A stretch of DNA of 64,000 nucleotides. Origin: Paenibacillus roseus. GTDB lineage: Bacteria; Bacillota; Bacilli; Paenibacillales; Paenibacillaceae. Below the pieces are notes generated by a model. The model ran no database searches. It had not been told where the DNA came from and saw only the letters and a program-made list of their open reading frames with translations. The stretch covers positions 1-64,000 of the forward strand of contig NZ_JAELUP010000061.1 in the NCBI RefSeq assembly GCF_016424485.1. Reading direction: 5' to 3'. The translations under genes and the position numbers were made by a program. Shown here piece after piece: positions 1 through 8,445 of this stretch. The stretch's first letter is position 1; the number at the start of each line of letters is the position of its first letter.

Positions 1-234
1 AAAACTTCTGAAATTCCGGACGCTGCTAAAAAGCAATCGGGCGGAAAAACCGGTGTAAAAGCAGGTAAAGCAGATAAAGCAGATAAAGATCAGGTTACAC
101 TCGAGGAAGTAGAAGGCGTGAATGTGGAAGACATTAAAGCGAATGCCCAAGAAGGAAAAATAATAAAAACTTCTGAAATTCCGGATTCTATTAAGAAGCA
201 GCTGAGTGGAAAAACAACAGGTGTAAAAAAATAA
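1..234 (+). CDS. 3' end of an unrecognised gene with a duplicated KTSEIPD motif
   Basis: The first frame is open from the window edge to a TAA at 232-234, giving the last 77 residues of a protein whose start lies outside. The fragment is rich in Lys, Gly and Glu and looks unstructured. The motif KTSEIPD, followed by a KKQ..GK..GVK pattern, occurs at residues 1-20 and again at residues 56-77, so the tail is built from at least two copies of a unit of about 55 residues. A strong terminator follows 40 bases later. I do not recognise a family and assign no function. Confidence 0.6.
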   Translation, partial: KTSEIPDAAKKQSGGKTGVKAGKADKADKDQVTLEEVEGVNVEDIKANAQEGKIIKTSEIPDSIKKQLSGKTTGVKK

Positions 235-273
235 ACCATCATAAGATGGGGATGTCCCATAAGTGTTAAAACC

Positions 274-312
274 AAAAAGTTGGGCGGAACATGGTTTCCG
301 TCCAACTTTTTT
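274..312 (+). terminator. Rho-independent terminator
   Basis: AAAAGTTGGGCGGAA pairs with TTCCGTCCAACTTTT around a short loop, followed by a T-run. It ends the gene at the left edge. Confidence 0.85.
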
Positions 313-365
313 ACGCAAATTCACCTTGTTTAAGTTCCTAAGTTCGTTGAACATGAACCGGTTTC

Positions 366-788
366 ATGCGGACTCGCGGAGATAAAGGTTCCTGCTCTTG
401 TAAAGCGGAAATTCAGGGTTCCGGCAGCATAGCGATCGATCAGCTCAACTCCGACAGCAAGCAACGGGATGAACATATTATAGGTGCGGATTACTTCGAT
501 GCCGAGCAATTCCCGACCGCTGAATTCATAGCGGACTCATTCTCGGGACTTCCGGACAAATGGATTGAAGATCAGGCATATCCCTTTACGATGAATGGCA
601 AGCTGACGGTGCGCGGCATTGAAAAAGAGGTAACCTTCACCGGACAAGCCTTGTATACGGATAACCAAATTAAATTATCCAGTCAAACCGTCGTCACTTT
701 CACCGACTTTGGCATGGTAAGCCCGCACTCGATCGTACTGAGCGCGGAAAATGACGTTAACGTTCATCTTGAACTCGTTTTGCGTTGA
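366..788 (+). pseudogene. 5'-truncated YceI-family (polyisoprenoid-binding-like) relic
   Basis: The 140-residue reading frame carries the middle and C-terminal part of a YceI-like lipocalin-fold domain: the RDEHI..ADYFDAEQFPTAEF segment, then a KLTVRGIEKEVTF segment typical of the family core. Full-length YceI proteins are about 170-200 residues and begin with further beta strands that are absent here. An in-frame TGA at 354-356 lies just upstream, and there is no convincing ribosome binding site before the ATG at 366. The sequence directly follows a terminator, so I see no promoter close by. I read it as a gene remnant. A short expressed protein cannot be excluded. Confidence 0.6.
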
Positions 789-830
789 TTCCGACAAGGT
801 CGGCAAATCGACGAATTCATATTGGGCAAT

Positions 831-884
831 AATAAAACCAGTGATGGCGAAGAGCATTCTCTCTTTGCTATCACTGGTTTTATT
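831..884 (+). terminator. Strong bidirectional-looking terminator hairpin
   Basis: AATAAAACCAGTGAT at 831-845 is the exact complement of ATCACTGGTTTTATT at 870-884, with further pairing inside (GGCGAAGAG with CTCTTTGC). A-rich and T-rich flanks mean it could act on both strands. Confidence 0.8.
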
Positions 885-981
885 TATCCTAATGATAGGA
901 TATTGAAAAAACTTATTGATTTATTTTGGCCGGAGCACTCTCTCGCTGCCGAGTGCATAAGTCATGTGATCTATATTCCGA

Positions 982-1009
982 TTGCAATTTGCGGAAATTA
1001 TAGTATACT
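982..1009 (+). promoter_or_regulatory. Sigma-A-like promoter for the cobalamin locus
   Basis: TTGCAA at 982-987 and TATACT at 1004-1009 are separated by 16 bases, about 40 bases before the cobalamin riboswitch. Placement makes it the likely promoter of the leader RNA. Confidence 0.6.
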
Positions 1010-1049
1010 CTAAATCGGTTGGGAAATTTCAACAACTAAATACCCTCCA

Positions 1050-1222
1050 TAATGGTGCTTATCTTCGCGGCTTAACAGCTGGATGAGATAGGCTTAATAG
1101 GGAAGTCCGGTGCAAAACCGGCGCGGTCCCGCCACTGTAAAGCGGAGCAGGCTGTAATCACCCACTGTGCAAACGGGAAGGGACAGCCTTAGCAATGATG
1201 CTGAGCCAGGAGACCTGCCACT
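1050..1222 (+). promoter_or_regulatory. Cobalamin (B12) riboswitch
   Basis: The leader contains the conserved cobalamin-aptamer landmarks in the right order: GGTGC near 1054, the block GGGAAGTCCGGTGCAAAACC followed by GCCACTGTAA near 1099-1140, and the B12 box AGCCAGGAGACCTGCC at 1204-1219. Known members bind adenosyl- or methylcobalamin and switch off B12 transport or synthesis genes when the cofactor is abundant. No clear Rho-independent terminator lies between the aptamer and the gene at 1415, so whether it works on transcription or translation is not evident from sequence. It predicts that the downstream surface proteins and ECF transporter serve corrinoid uptake. Confidence 0.95.
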
Positions 1223-1414
1223 ATGGAACATTACCGCGCTCACGAGGATGAGGAGGAGGTGAAACGGGACTACATATGCCGTCCAGATAATACCCTGGTC
1301 CGGCTGTCTCTGCATTCGCATCTTTCTTCAATGAGGAAAGGTGTATTTGTGTTTTCCAGAGGTTATCTACCTGCAGTTCAACACCCACTTTAATTGACGG
1401 AAGGAATGTGAAAT

Positions 1415-2203
1415 ATGAAGACAAATGTATGGAAGAAAACGCTAGGTTTATGGCTCGGTTTACTGCTTCTTCTTTCTGTACTTCAGCCTGCCCTGGCAAT
1501 GGCGGCCGGCAGCAGCTCGACCGGAGTGCCGGTACAGGTCCGTATTGAAGGATGGAGCCAGACGATTGTTCCGCTTAAGCAATTTAACATTGCCGCATAT
1601 GATATTACCGATACTGTGGGGAACAACAGCGTCGGCAACTGGTATCAGACCAGTTCGACACCGCTTGTTATTCACGCCATCATTAAAGCGCTTGAGCTTG
1701 ATGGATTTGATGTAACGGACCCTGACGTCATTGATGTCCCGTATGGCGGAAACTACATCAGGGGTATTGGTGGAGAAGCGGAGCGTAGCCAGGGCACTAA
1801 CTCCGGCTGGATGTATAAAGTTAACGGCGTACTTCCGCTTCTTGGGGTAGGGCAGCAAACATTGCAAGCTAATGATTTGCTCGAAGTATATTTTATTGGC
1901 GACTACAACACTTACGATTTCGGTAAAATCACGGCATCGGCAACCTCGATTCAGGCTGGACAAAGCGTAACATTTACCGTAACTGGCGAGCCTTCAAGCT
2001 GGGGTACTCCGCTACCGTTCGCCCCGATATCCGGAGCTACCCTTAGCATTAATGGGGCTTCGAGCGTCTACACCACGAATGTCAGCGGACAAGCAACCGT
2101 TACATTTAACACACCAGGAACTTACAGAGTCACCGCTAACAAATTTGGCGCCAATTACTATAATCTGGTCCGTCCGGTTCCCGTTGTTATTCAAGTGAAT
2201 TAG
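1415..2203 (+). CDS. Secreted DUF4430 (transcobalamin C-domain-like) protein with Ig-like tail
   Basis: This 262-residue protein is the first gene behind the cobalamin riboswitch. Residues 1-31 form a clear signal peptide (basic start, leucine core, ALAMAA cleavage region). Residues about 45-170 are a DUF4430 domain, the beta domain that forms the C-terminal half of animal intrinsic factor and transcobalamin, with the family signature SGWMYKVNGVLP. Residues about 170-262 look like an Ig-like beta sandwich. There is no anchor, so it is probably released or held by partners. GGAAGGAATG precedes the ATG. The first eight residues resemble those of the next protein, so the two are probably related by duplication. 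Corrinoid binding is inferred from fold and riboswitch, not shown. Confidence 0.85.
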   Translation: MKTNVWKKTLGLWLGLLLLLSVLQPALAMAAGSSSTGVPVQVRIEGWSQTIVPLKQFNIAAYDITDTVGNNSVGNWYQTSSTPLVIHAIIKALELDGFDVTDPDVIDVPYGGNYIRGIGGEAERSQGTNSGWMYKVNGVLPLLGVGQQTLQANDLLEVYFIGDYNTYDFGKITASATSIQAGQSVTFTVTGEPSSWGTPLPFAPISGATLSINGASSVYTTNVSGQATVTFNTPGTYRVTANKFGANYYNLVRPVPVVIQVN

Positions 2204-2243
2204 TGAATTGGAATTCCATTGTCCTAAATAAAGAAATCATTGT

Positions 2244-2281
2244 AACAAGTCACGGTGCTTTTGTTGCTGTGACTTGTTTTT
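2244..2281 (+). terminator. Rho-independent terminator after the first DUF4430 gene
   Basis: AACAAGTCAC pairs with GTGACTTGTT and is followed by T residues. It lies inside the B12 cluster, so the downstream genes depend on read-through or on another promoter. Confidence 0.8.
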
Positions 2282-2380
2282 CTAGCAATATGGAATTAAT
2301 AAATATGGCTCAAAACCAAATTAGTGCTGGACCTCTAGGGAGGAGGGTAGCGCTACAGGGCAGAGGATTCTTCCAATCGC

Positions 2381-2438
2381 TGTTAAAGCCTGATTCCTTT
2401 ATTTGATAGAGGTTTGCAGGGAGAATCGGGCTTTAACA
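2381..2438 (+). repeat. 16-bp inverted repeat upstream of the large SLH protein
   Basis: TGTTAAAGCCTGATTC at 2381-2396 is matched by GAATCGGGCTTTAACA at 2423-2438, with a 26-base loop and a single G-T position. No T-run follows, so it is not an ordinary terminator. It sits in a 390-base gap between genes that shows no second cobalamin aptamer. A TATAAT is present at 2458-2463 without a good -35. It could be an operator or an RNA hairpin in the leader of the next gene. Confidence 0.6.
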
Positions 2439-2592
2439 TAGTTTTCATTCATGCGCATATAATTTCCTCGTAGTCTATGAGTTTAATGCTCATCATAAGT
2501 CGAGAGAATTCATGATATAACAATCGAGCAGTCGTCGCCCATTGATTGCTGTCGTTGCATATGTAAATCAATTTTTTGAAAGGATAGTGAGC

Positions 2593-5500
2593 ATGAGAAC
2601 CAATGTGTGGCAAAAGATTCTAGTATTGTGGTTGTCTCTACTTTTATTGTTATCGGGGGCACAGCCTCTTATTATTCATGCAACCTCAAACGATTCACCT
2701 GCTGTCGCTGCTATAGCTGAATCAGAGGAAACAACTGACTCCGCAATAACTGACAATGAACCGGCTAAGGAGCAGGAGATTCCATTGAATATGGAAGAAA
2801 AGAGTGAAGATGCTCCTGTTCCACTTGCTGCGGACGAAGCGGGTAAAAAGGAAGAAGATACACGAGCAAAAATTACTGATCCTCAGGACATAATCGAAAA
2901 AGTAGGTAAATGGATTTTATTTGACACGAATTTTGGAGTGTATAACTCGCTCAATGACTGGGATGCAATGGCATTAGCCTTGGGGGGGCTAGAGGTGCCA
3001 AGGATTTATTACCCGGTTGTGAAAGATTTTGTAGTTGTAAATAAGGCAATAACAGATAAGAGTACGGATATTCAAAGAACATTAATGGGAATTACAGCTG
3101 CTGGTCTGAATCCTGAGAATGTGGGCGGGTTTAATCTAGTTGAAAAAATATACAATCATCCCAAAATGTTGTCTCAAGACGCCAATGCAGCAACCTACGC
3201 CCTTATTGCCTTGGACACGCGCAAATTCGAAGTGCCGGAGAATGCTTTATGGACACGAAGTAAGCTAATTGAACGTTTATTAACTTTTCAGCAAGAGGAC
3301 GGTAGTTTCATAATTGGTACCGAAGGCAGAACTTCATCGGACCCGGACACGACTGCCATGGCTATTCAGGCACTCGCCAGTTATCAGGATCGGCAGGAAG
3401 TGAAAGCAGCGATTGAACGTGCCTTGAATTGGCTATCCAGTGTGCAGACGAGAAGCGGCGGATTTGTTTCTGCGATGGCAACAAACGGGGAAGAATCCAG
3501 TGAAAGCTCGGCACAAGTCGTTATTGCTTTATCTGCTTTGGGAATCGATTCTAAAACGGACCCGCGCTTTGTGAAGCAGGGAGGCAGTGTATGGGATGCT
3601 TTGTCCAGCTTCATCTATGTTGTGGAGAAGAATCCTGATTATATTGCCTTCAGGCACATGCATACTCATTCTGTGGTCAATGTGATGGCGACCCATCAAG
3701 GCGTGCTGGCCGCTGTCGCTTATAAGCGGTTTCTCGATGGCAAATCCAGACTCTACGATATGACCGATGTGGTTCAAATTCCTGAGCCGGCGGAAAACAG
3801 GTGGCCGACGACCGCAGAACCCGAAATTATTGATTTTACTCAGGAGCAGATTGATACCGGAATACTAATTGTTGTAGCTCAAAGGACAAGAAATTTAATT
3901 GTAACCATACCTGCAGAAAATAAGTATGAGGTTAAAGTTGAGCCATACGGAACTACTGTTCCGGGGCTTGATGTCAAATATGGAGATGTTTCGTTCTATC
4001 TGCCGCGAACTAGAATTCAGTTGAACGGAAGCAAGCTCCTTCTTCCGAACGTCCTGCCGGACTCCCCGGAAAAGCTTCAAAGAGATATCAATTTGCAGAT
4101 CGCACCAGCCAAAATCAAAGAAGTCAAGTCAGCCATCCGCTTCGGAGGGAAGACTTCGACCTCATTCGAGGGTCATGCGACGATAACCTTTAACGGGCAA
4201 GGCGATTATCAAGCGGGCTATTATGATGAAAATGATCAATTCCATCCCATCCCTCTAAACAAGGATGCTTCGCTTGCCGCATATTCGTATGAGGAAGATG
4301 GGAATCTGGTCGTAAAGATCAATCGATTTGCGGCTATTGTTACATATCGGCCTGACAACAGCGGCGGCAATCCGTCTCCGGGCAGCGGCGGCAGTGATCC
4401 TGCAGTGAAGCTGTCCATTGAAAAAATCTCTATCAATGAGGGCTACATTGTAGAGCCGGTGCTCGTTCCGCTTGCGGAAGGGGATACCGCTTATTCATTA
4501 ATGCGGCGCTATGCTCTAAACCGCAATATCTCCATCAGGGCCATTGGGTCGGGCAGCACGCTATATGTACAAGGAATTGATGGACTGTCTGAATTTGACC
4601 ATGGCCCTTATAGCGGATGGATGTATTCGGTTAATGGCGTGTACCCGGACCACAGCGCAGACACCAAGTTTCTCAAAGATGGCGATGTTTTGAGATGGAG
4701 ATATACGAAAGATTTGGGCAAGGATATTGGGGGATATGATTCTATAGTCAGCTCCAATAACAGGGAGGAATTGCAAAAGAAGCTTGCAGAGGTTCAGGCT
4801 CTTAAAGAGGCCGACTATACAGCTTCGTCCTGGCGTGAACTGAAGCGGGTTATCGACCTGGTAGAGAATGCGCTCAAGGACAATGCTTACAATGACCTGG
4901 AACTTGTCAAACTGTTGAGGGAATTAATCGATGCCCAGAGAAATCTGGTGCCAGCCGCCACCCTGCTGGAGAACTTGAATGCCTTCATTCAAAAATCAGC
5001 CGATTGGATTTTGAAAAATACAGATTTCAAGACCTATGATCCCTTCCATGATTGGGACGCAATTGCTCTGGTGCGCTCAGGCAAACAAGTTCCTGATACG
5101 TACTACAGGTCACTGGAAAGCTATGTGAAGGAAGTGAACGGCAGCTTCCGCAAAGTGACCGATTATGAACGCACCGTGATGGCTGTTGCAGCCATTGGGA
5201 AAGACCCTGCCGCAATTGCCGGATTCGATTTTCTGGAGAAAATCTACAACAATGAGCGATTGACCGCGCAAGGCACGAATGGAGCGATCTATGCCCTGAT
5301 TGCCTTTGATGCTGCGGGCGCAAAAATTCCGCTGGGCGCTAAATGGAACCGCGAGCGGTTGATAGATTGGCTCCTGACCCAACAGAATAAAGATGGCGGC
5401 TTCCCGCTTAGCAAAGATCAGGATGGAGAAAGTGATGTGGATGTCACGGCTATGTCTCTTCAAGCACTGGCTGGTTATCAGCATCAGGATAAAGTAAAGC

Positions 5501-6426
5501 AAGCCAGAGATCAAGCACTGGAATGGCTGTCCAGGCAGCAGCTTGAAAATGGCGGCATGAACGCTTGGGGCAAGGAGAACAGCGAAAGTGTATCCCAGGT
5601 CATCATTGCCTTGTCTGCACTGGGCATCCCGCTGGACGATAAGCGTTTCGTGAAGGAAAAAGGCAACCTGCACAGCAACCTGATCCGTTTTGTGAATGCG
5701 GATGGCGGCATCGCTCATAGCGTTGGCGGAGAGTCCAACTTCATGGCGACCCATCAGGGTCTGCTGGGATTGCTCGCTCACAAGCGGTTCTTGCAAAAGG
5801 AAAAGGCGCTTTATGATTTCTCGGACATCCGAAAAACAGGTGCGCAAATGGAAGGAAAGCCGGATATAAGCAAATTATTCAAGGATGAATCGAACATCTC
5901 GCCATGGGCAGTTGATGCGGTTCACAAAGCCGCAGCAGCAGGGTTCGTTCAGGGGACGGGCGCTTCGGGGCAATTTATGCCGGAGCATGAGATGACACGA
6001 GCTGAATTTGCCGCCGTATTGGTTCGCTACTTGGGATTAAATATTGAAGAGCAGACCAATTCGGTATACACTGATGTAATGACAGATCGCTGGTATGCAG
6101 CATCCATCGCCGCAGCCAGCAAAGCAGGGATTGTAACAGGCTCCGGTGCAGGCGCCTTCAGACCGGGTGAATCGCTCACGCGTCAGGAAATGGCCGTCAT
6201 GCTGGGCAGGGCGCTAGGATTTGCAGATGCCAGGCAGACCAGCGGCAAGCAGCCTTCTGACCTGCAGCAAGTATCGCCGTGGGCGGCTCCATCGGTGACT
6301 TATCTCTATCAAGCAGGCTTGATGACAGGGGAGAACGGTGCGTTTAGTCCTGCGGGACACGTAACACGCGAGCTTGCCGTATTTATTTTGATGCAATTTT
6401 ACGAGTCTGACAAACAGGCTGCTTAA
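2593..6426 (+). CDS. SLH-anchored intrinsic factor/transcobalamin-like surface protein
   Basis: The protein has 1277 residues. In order it shows a signal peptide (1-30), an acidic linker, a first alpha/alpha-toroid domain (about 99-393), a beta-rich linker, a DUF4430 domain (about 605-715, signature SGWMYSVNGVYP), a helical FIVAR-like segment (about 720-791), a second toroid (about 792-1076) and three SLH domains (about 1093-1277). Both toroids share the pattern NDWDAMAL or HDWDAIAL, DxTAM.(I/L)QALA.YQ and MATHQG. Animal B12 carriers combine one such toroid with one DUF4430-type domain, so this looks like a wall-bound corrinoid receptor with an extra toroid. The ATG at 2593 is chosen because it follows GAAAGGATAGTGA and starts a normal signal peptide. 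A TTG 51 bases upstream is less likely. Ligand is inferred from the riboswitch and neighbours. Confidence 0.88.
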   Translation: MRTNVWQKILVLWLSLLLLLSGAQPLIIHATSNDSPAVAAIAESEETTDSAITDNEPAKEQEIPLNMEEKSEDAPVPLAADEAGKKEEDTRAKITDPQDIIEKVGKWILFDTNFGVYNSLNDWDAMALALGGLEVPRIYYPVVKDFVVVNKAITDKSTDIQRTLMGITAAGLNPENVGGFNLVEKIYNHPKMLSQDANAATYALIALDTRKFEVPENALWTRSKLIERLLTFQQEDGSFIIGTEGRTSSDPDTTAMAIQALASYQDRQEVKAAIERALNWLSSVQTRSGGFVSAMATNGEESSESSAQVVIALSALGIDSKTDPRFVKQGGSVWDALSSFIYVVEKNPDYIAFRHMHTHSVVNVMATHQGVLAAVAYKRFLDGKSRLYDMTDVVQIPEPAENRWPTTAEPEIIDFTQEQIDTGILIVVAQRTRNLIVTIPAENKYEVKVEPYGTTVPGLDVKYGDVSFYLPRTRIQLNGSKLLLPNVLPDSPEKLQRDINLQIAPAKIKEVKSAIRFGGKTSTSFEGHATITFNGQGDYQAGYYDENDQFHPIPLNKDASLAAYSYEEDGNLVVKINRFAAIVTYRPDNSGGNPSPGSGGSDPAVKLSIEKISINEGYIVEPVLVPLAEGDTAYSLMRRYALNRNISIRAIGSGSTLYVQGIDGLSEFDHGPYSGWMYSVNGVYPDHSADTKFLKDGDVLRWRYTKDLGKDIGGYDSIVSSNNREELQKKLAEVQALKEADYTASSWRELKRVIDLVENALKDNAYNDLELVKLLRELIDAQRNLVPAATLLENLNAFIQKSADWILKNTDFKTYDPFHDWDAIALVRSGKQVPDTYYRSLESYVKEVNGSFRKVTDYERTVMAVAAIGKDPAAIAGFDFLEKIYNNERLTAQGTNGAIYALIAFDAAGAKIPLGAKWNRERLIDWLLTQQNKDGGFPLSKDQDGESDVDVTAMSLQALAGYQHQDKVKQARDQALEWLSRQQLENGGMNAWGKENSESVSQVIIALSALGIPLDDKRFVKEKGNLHSNLIRFVNADGGIAHSVGGESNFMATHQGLLGLLAHKRFLQKEKALYDFSDIRKTGAQMEGKPDISKLFKDESNISPWAVDAVHKAAAAGFVQGTGASGQFMPEHEMTRAEFAAVLVRYLGLNIEEQTNSVYTDVMTDRWYAASIAAASKAGIVTGSGAGAFRPGESLTRQEMAVMLGRALGFADARQTSGKQPSDLQQVSPWAAPSVTYLYQAGLMTGENGAFSPAGHVTRELAVFILMQFYESDKQAA

Positions 6427-6455
6427 GCAAGCGCCTATCAAATTTAGAACCATAC

Positions 6456-6486
6456 AGGAAAAAGAGACGACTCGTCTCTTTTTCCT
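6456..6486 (+). terminator. Perfect intercistronic hairpin, possible terminator
   Basis: AGGAAAAAGAGACGA at 6456-6470 is the exact complement of the following bases up to 6486. The T-run is part of the stem and no extra tail follows. It may lower expression of the transporter genes or protect the upstream mRNA end. Confidence 0.65.
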
Positions 6487-6536
6487 GATTAAAAGGGCCA
6501 ACTGCAATTTCACAAGAATGGAGGCGACCGATTATT

Positions 6537-7556
6537 TTGCATCGGACACAAAGGCGCTGTCTGCTTCTTGTCGCAGGCTTCATCCTGCTGGCAGCTATTC
6601 TGGCAGGCTGCTCAATCGGGGAATCTAACGAGATATCAGAGCAAGGGGACAAGGTTTCCAATGCCGCTCACAAGCAGGACGTTGAGCAGGATAATGATGG
6701 GACAGAGCAATCGCATAGCGATATAGGGAGCAGCCGGCAGGAGGAAGCCGCCTTGTCGGGCGGCAAATCCGATGGGCAGCCTGTAGATGAGACCGGGAAT
6801 CAGACCAAGGGCGCAGAAGAATCATCGGCCTCGCCTGACGCACAGACGGCCGCTGATTCAAACGAGCAACCGGCCGCAAATGGGAAGGGAGACTCGGGCA
6901 GCCCCGCTGGTGCAGCAGGCGGCGTCGCAAAAGGGGAAGAGACGGACAAGGAAGGAACGAGGTCTTCCAGCGTGGAGACTGTCCCTTCAGGTGGAACATC
7001 CAAGTCAGCCGGGCAAGCAGCCTCTGGTTCTTCTGAAAAACCGTCCTCGGGGACGGTGAAGACGCCAAAGCCTGCCGACTCCGCTGCTCCGCCCAACAGC
7101 GAAACAGGCAGGGCGGGCAGTACGGCTACCGAGCCGTCCCAAGCAGCCGGGGACAAGGATACGAAGTCTTCTGCTGCCCGCAAGCAGGATACAGTGAACT
7201 TCACCATCGTCGGGCCGTCTGATGTGGGGGATATTTTGAAGACGACCGAGGTCAAGATTGAAAAGAACGATACCGTGCTGGATGTGCTGAAACGTGTGAC
7301 GCGTGCCAACAAGATTCATATGGAGTTCCGCGGCAGAGGCGCAACCGCCTATATTGAGGGGATCGATAATATCTACGAATTTGATTACGGCTCCGGCAGC
7401 GGATGGATGTACAACATTAATGGCAAGTATCCAAACCGCGGAGCTGGCGTATGGTCTGTCAAGGCGGGAGACAAGATCGAGTGGCGCTATACCGAGGATC
7501 TGGGCAAGGATCTTGGCGTAGAGATGGGCGGTTTATGGGATGGAAAAGAAGAATAA
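6537..7556 (+). CDS. DUF4430 lipoprotein, putative membrane-tethered corrinoid-binding protein
   Basis: The 339-residue product starts at a TTG with GGAGG 12 bases upstream and has a lipoprotein signal ending in LAGC, so Cys25 would be lipidated and the protein held on the outer face of the membrane. Residues 26 to about 220 are a Ser/Gly/Ala/Glu-rich low-complexity spacer long enough to reach through the wall. Residues about 220-339 are a DUF4430 domain with the signature SGWMYNINGKYP. The 3' end overlaps the EcfT gene by 17 bases, which implies translational coupling to the transporter. I infer that it passes ligand from the wall-bound protein to the ECF S component. Confidence 0.85.
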   Translation: MHRTQRRCLLLVAGFILLAAILAGCSIGESNEISEQGDKVSNAAHKQDVEQDNDGTEQSHSDIGSSRQEEAALSGGKSDGQPVDETGNQTKGAEESSASPDAQTAADSNEQPAANGKGDSGSPAGAAGGVAKGEETDKEGTRSSSVETVPSGGTSKSAGQAASGSSEKPSSGTVKTPKPADSAAPPNSETGRAGSTATEPSQAAGDKDTKSSAARKQDTVNFTIVGPSDVGDILKTTEVKIEKNDTVLDVLKRVTRANKIHMEFRGRGATAYIEGIDNIYEFDYGSGSGWMYNINGKYPNRGAGVWSVKAGDKIEWRYTEDLGKDLGVEMGGLWDGKEE

Positions 7557-8445
7557 ATGGCCCGGCGGCTTTTACTCGCTTCATCCGGCCATAAGCTTCA
7601 TTTATTTTGTCGTCGTCTTCGGAGCAGCGGTCATGCTGAAGCACCCGCTCTACCTGCTGACCGTGCTGGCCGTGGCAATTGCCATTGCTGTTTTGCAGGA
7701 TGGGGGCCGCGGACTTGTGAGGCCGCTGCCTTTTTACCTGTTGATGGCACTCATTATCTTCATTAGCAATCCGTTGCTTACGAGCCGGGGCAGGACGATT
7801 TTATTTTATTTCAGGGATTTGCCGGTCACGCTTGAGGCGATTGCTTATGGAGCGATATTTGCCGTGTCGCTGCTTGCCGTGCTTATCGGATTTATCGGCT
7901 ACAACAGCATCATCACCCCGAACCGTTTCTTATATTTATTTGCGAGGTTAGCGCCGCGCACTGTATTGGTCATTACTGTAGCGATGCGGTTTGTCCCTTT
8001 GCTGAAGCGCCGGATTATGGAGATCATCCGGGTGCAGAAATCTCAGGGATATTTTTTATATAAAAAGAAGAAGTGGCTTCAGGCCAAAGAAGCGATGGAG
8101 ACGATGCATACGCTGGTCAGTTGGTCGCTGGAGGAAGCGCTCCAGACCGGCATGTCGATGCGCTCCAGAGGCTACGGATTGGGCAAACGAAGCTCGGCGG
8201 TCGTCTACCGGATGGAACGCCGGGACTGGCAGATGCTTGTGTGGCTGGCGGTTACCGGTCTGCTTACATTAATTGGGGCTGCGCTTGGCTACGGTCGTTA
8301 TTCGGTTTATCCGAAGCTTATGCTCCCGGATTTATCGTATTTAACCGTATTGCATTATGCCTGTTTTGCCGGTTTTTTACTGGCGCCGATTGTAATGGAT
8401 ATCAGAGAGGTGATGAGATGGCGCGCTATCAGATCCGGAATGTAA
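7540..8445 (+). CDS. ecfT: ECF transporter transmembrane subunit EcfT (CbiQ family)
   Basis: The 301-residue membrane protein has about six hydrophobic segments and the long cytoplasmic coupling region of EcfT proteins, including AMRFVPLLKRRIMEI and, later, the MSMRSRGYG segment that corresponds to the Ala-Arg-Gly coupling motifs. EcfT transmits ATP-driven motion from the two EcfA subunits to the substrate-binding S component. It overlaps the lipoprotein gene upstream by 17 bases and the ATPase gene downstream by 28 bases, so the three are one translational unit. The riboswitch at the head of the locus and the DUF4430 partners point to cobalamin or a precursor as substrate. Confidence 0.92.
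   Translation: MEKKNKWPGGFYSLHPAISFIYFVVVFGAAVMLKHPLYLLTVLAVAIAIAVLQDGGRGLVRPLPFYLLMALIIFISNPLLTSRGRTILFYFRDLPVTLEAIAYGAIFAVSLLAVLIGFIGYNSIITPNRFLYLFARLAPRTVLVITVAMRFVPLLKRRIMEIIRVQKSQGYFLYKKKKWLQAKEAMETMHTLVSWSLEEALQTGMSMRSRGYGLGKRSSAVVYRMERRDWQMLVWLAVTGLLTLIGAALGYGRYSVYPKLMLPDLSYLTVLHYACFAGFLLAPIVMDIREVMRWRAIRSGM

Noticed and set aside
822..1013. A small frame downstream of the YceI relic
   Set aside because: It contains both arms of the terminator at 831-884 and ends inside the B12 promoter.
2203..2406. A 67-codon frame after the first DUF4430 gene
   Set aside because: It runs through the terminator at 2244-2281 and has no ribosome site or recognisable product.
2281..2592. A second cobalamin riboswitch before the large SLH protein
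   Set aside because: No GCCACTG block and no B12 box are present. Only an inverted repeat is seen.
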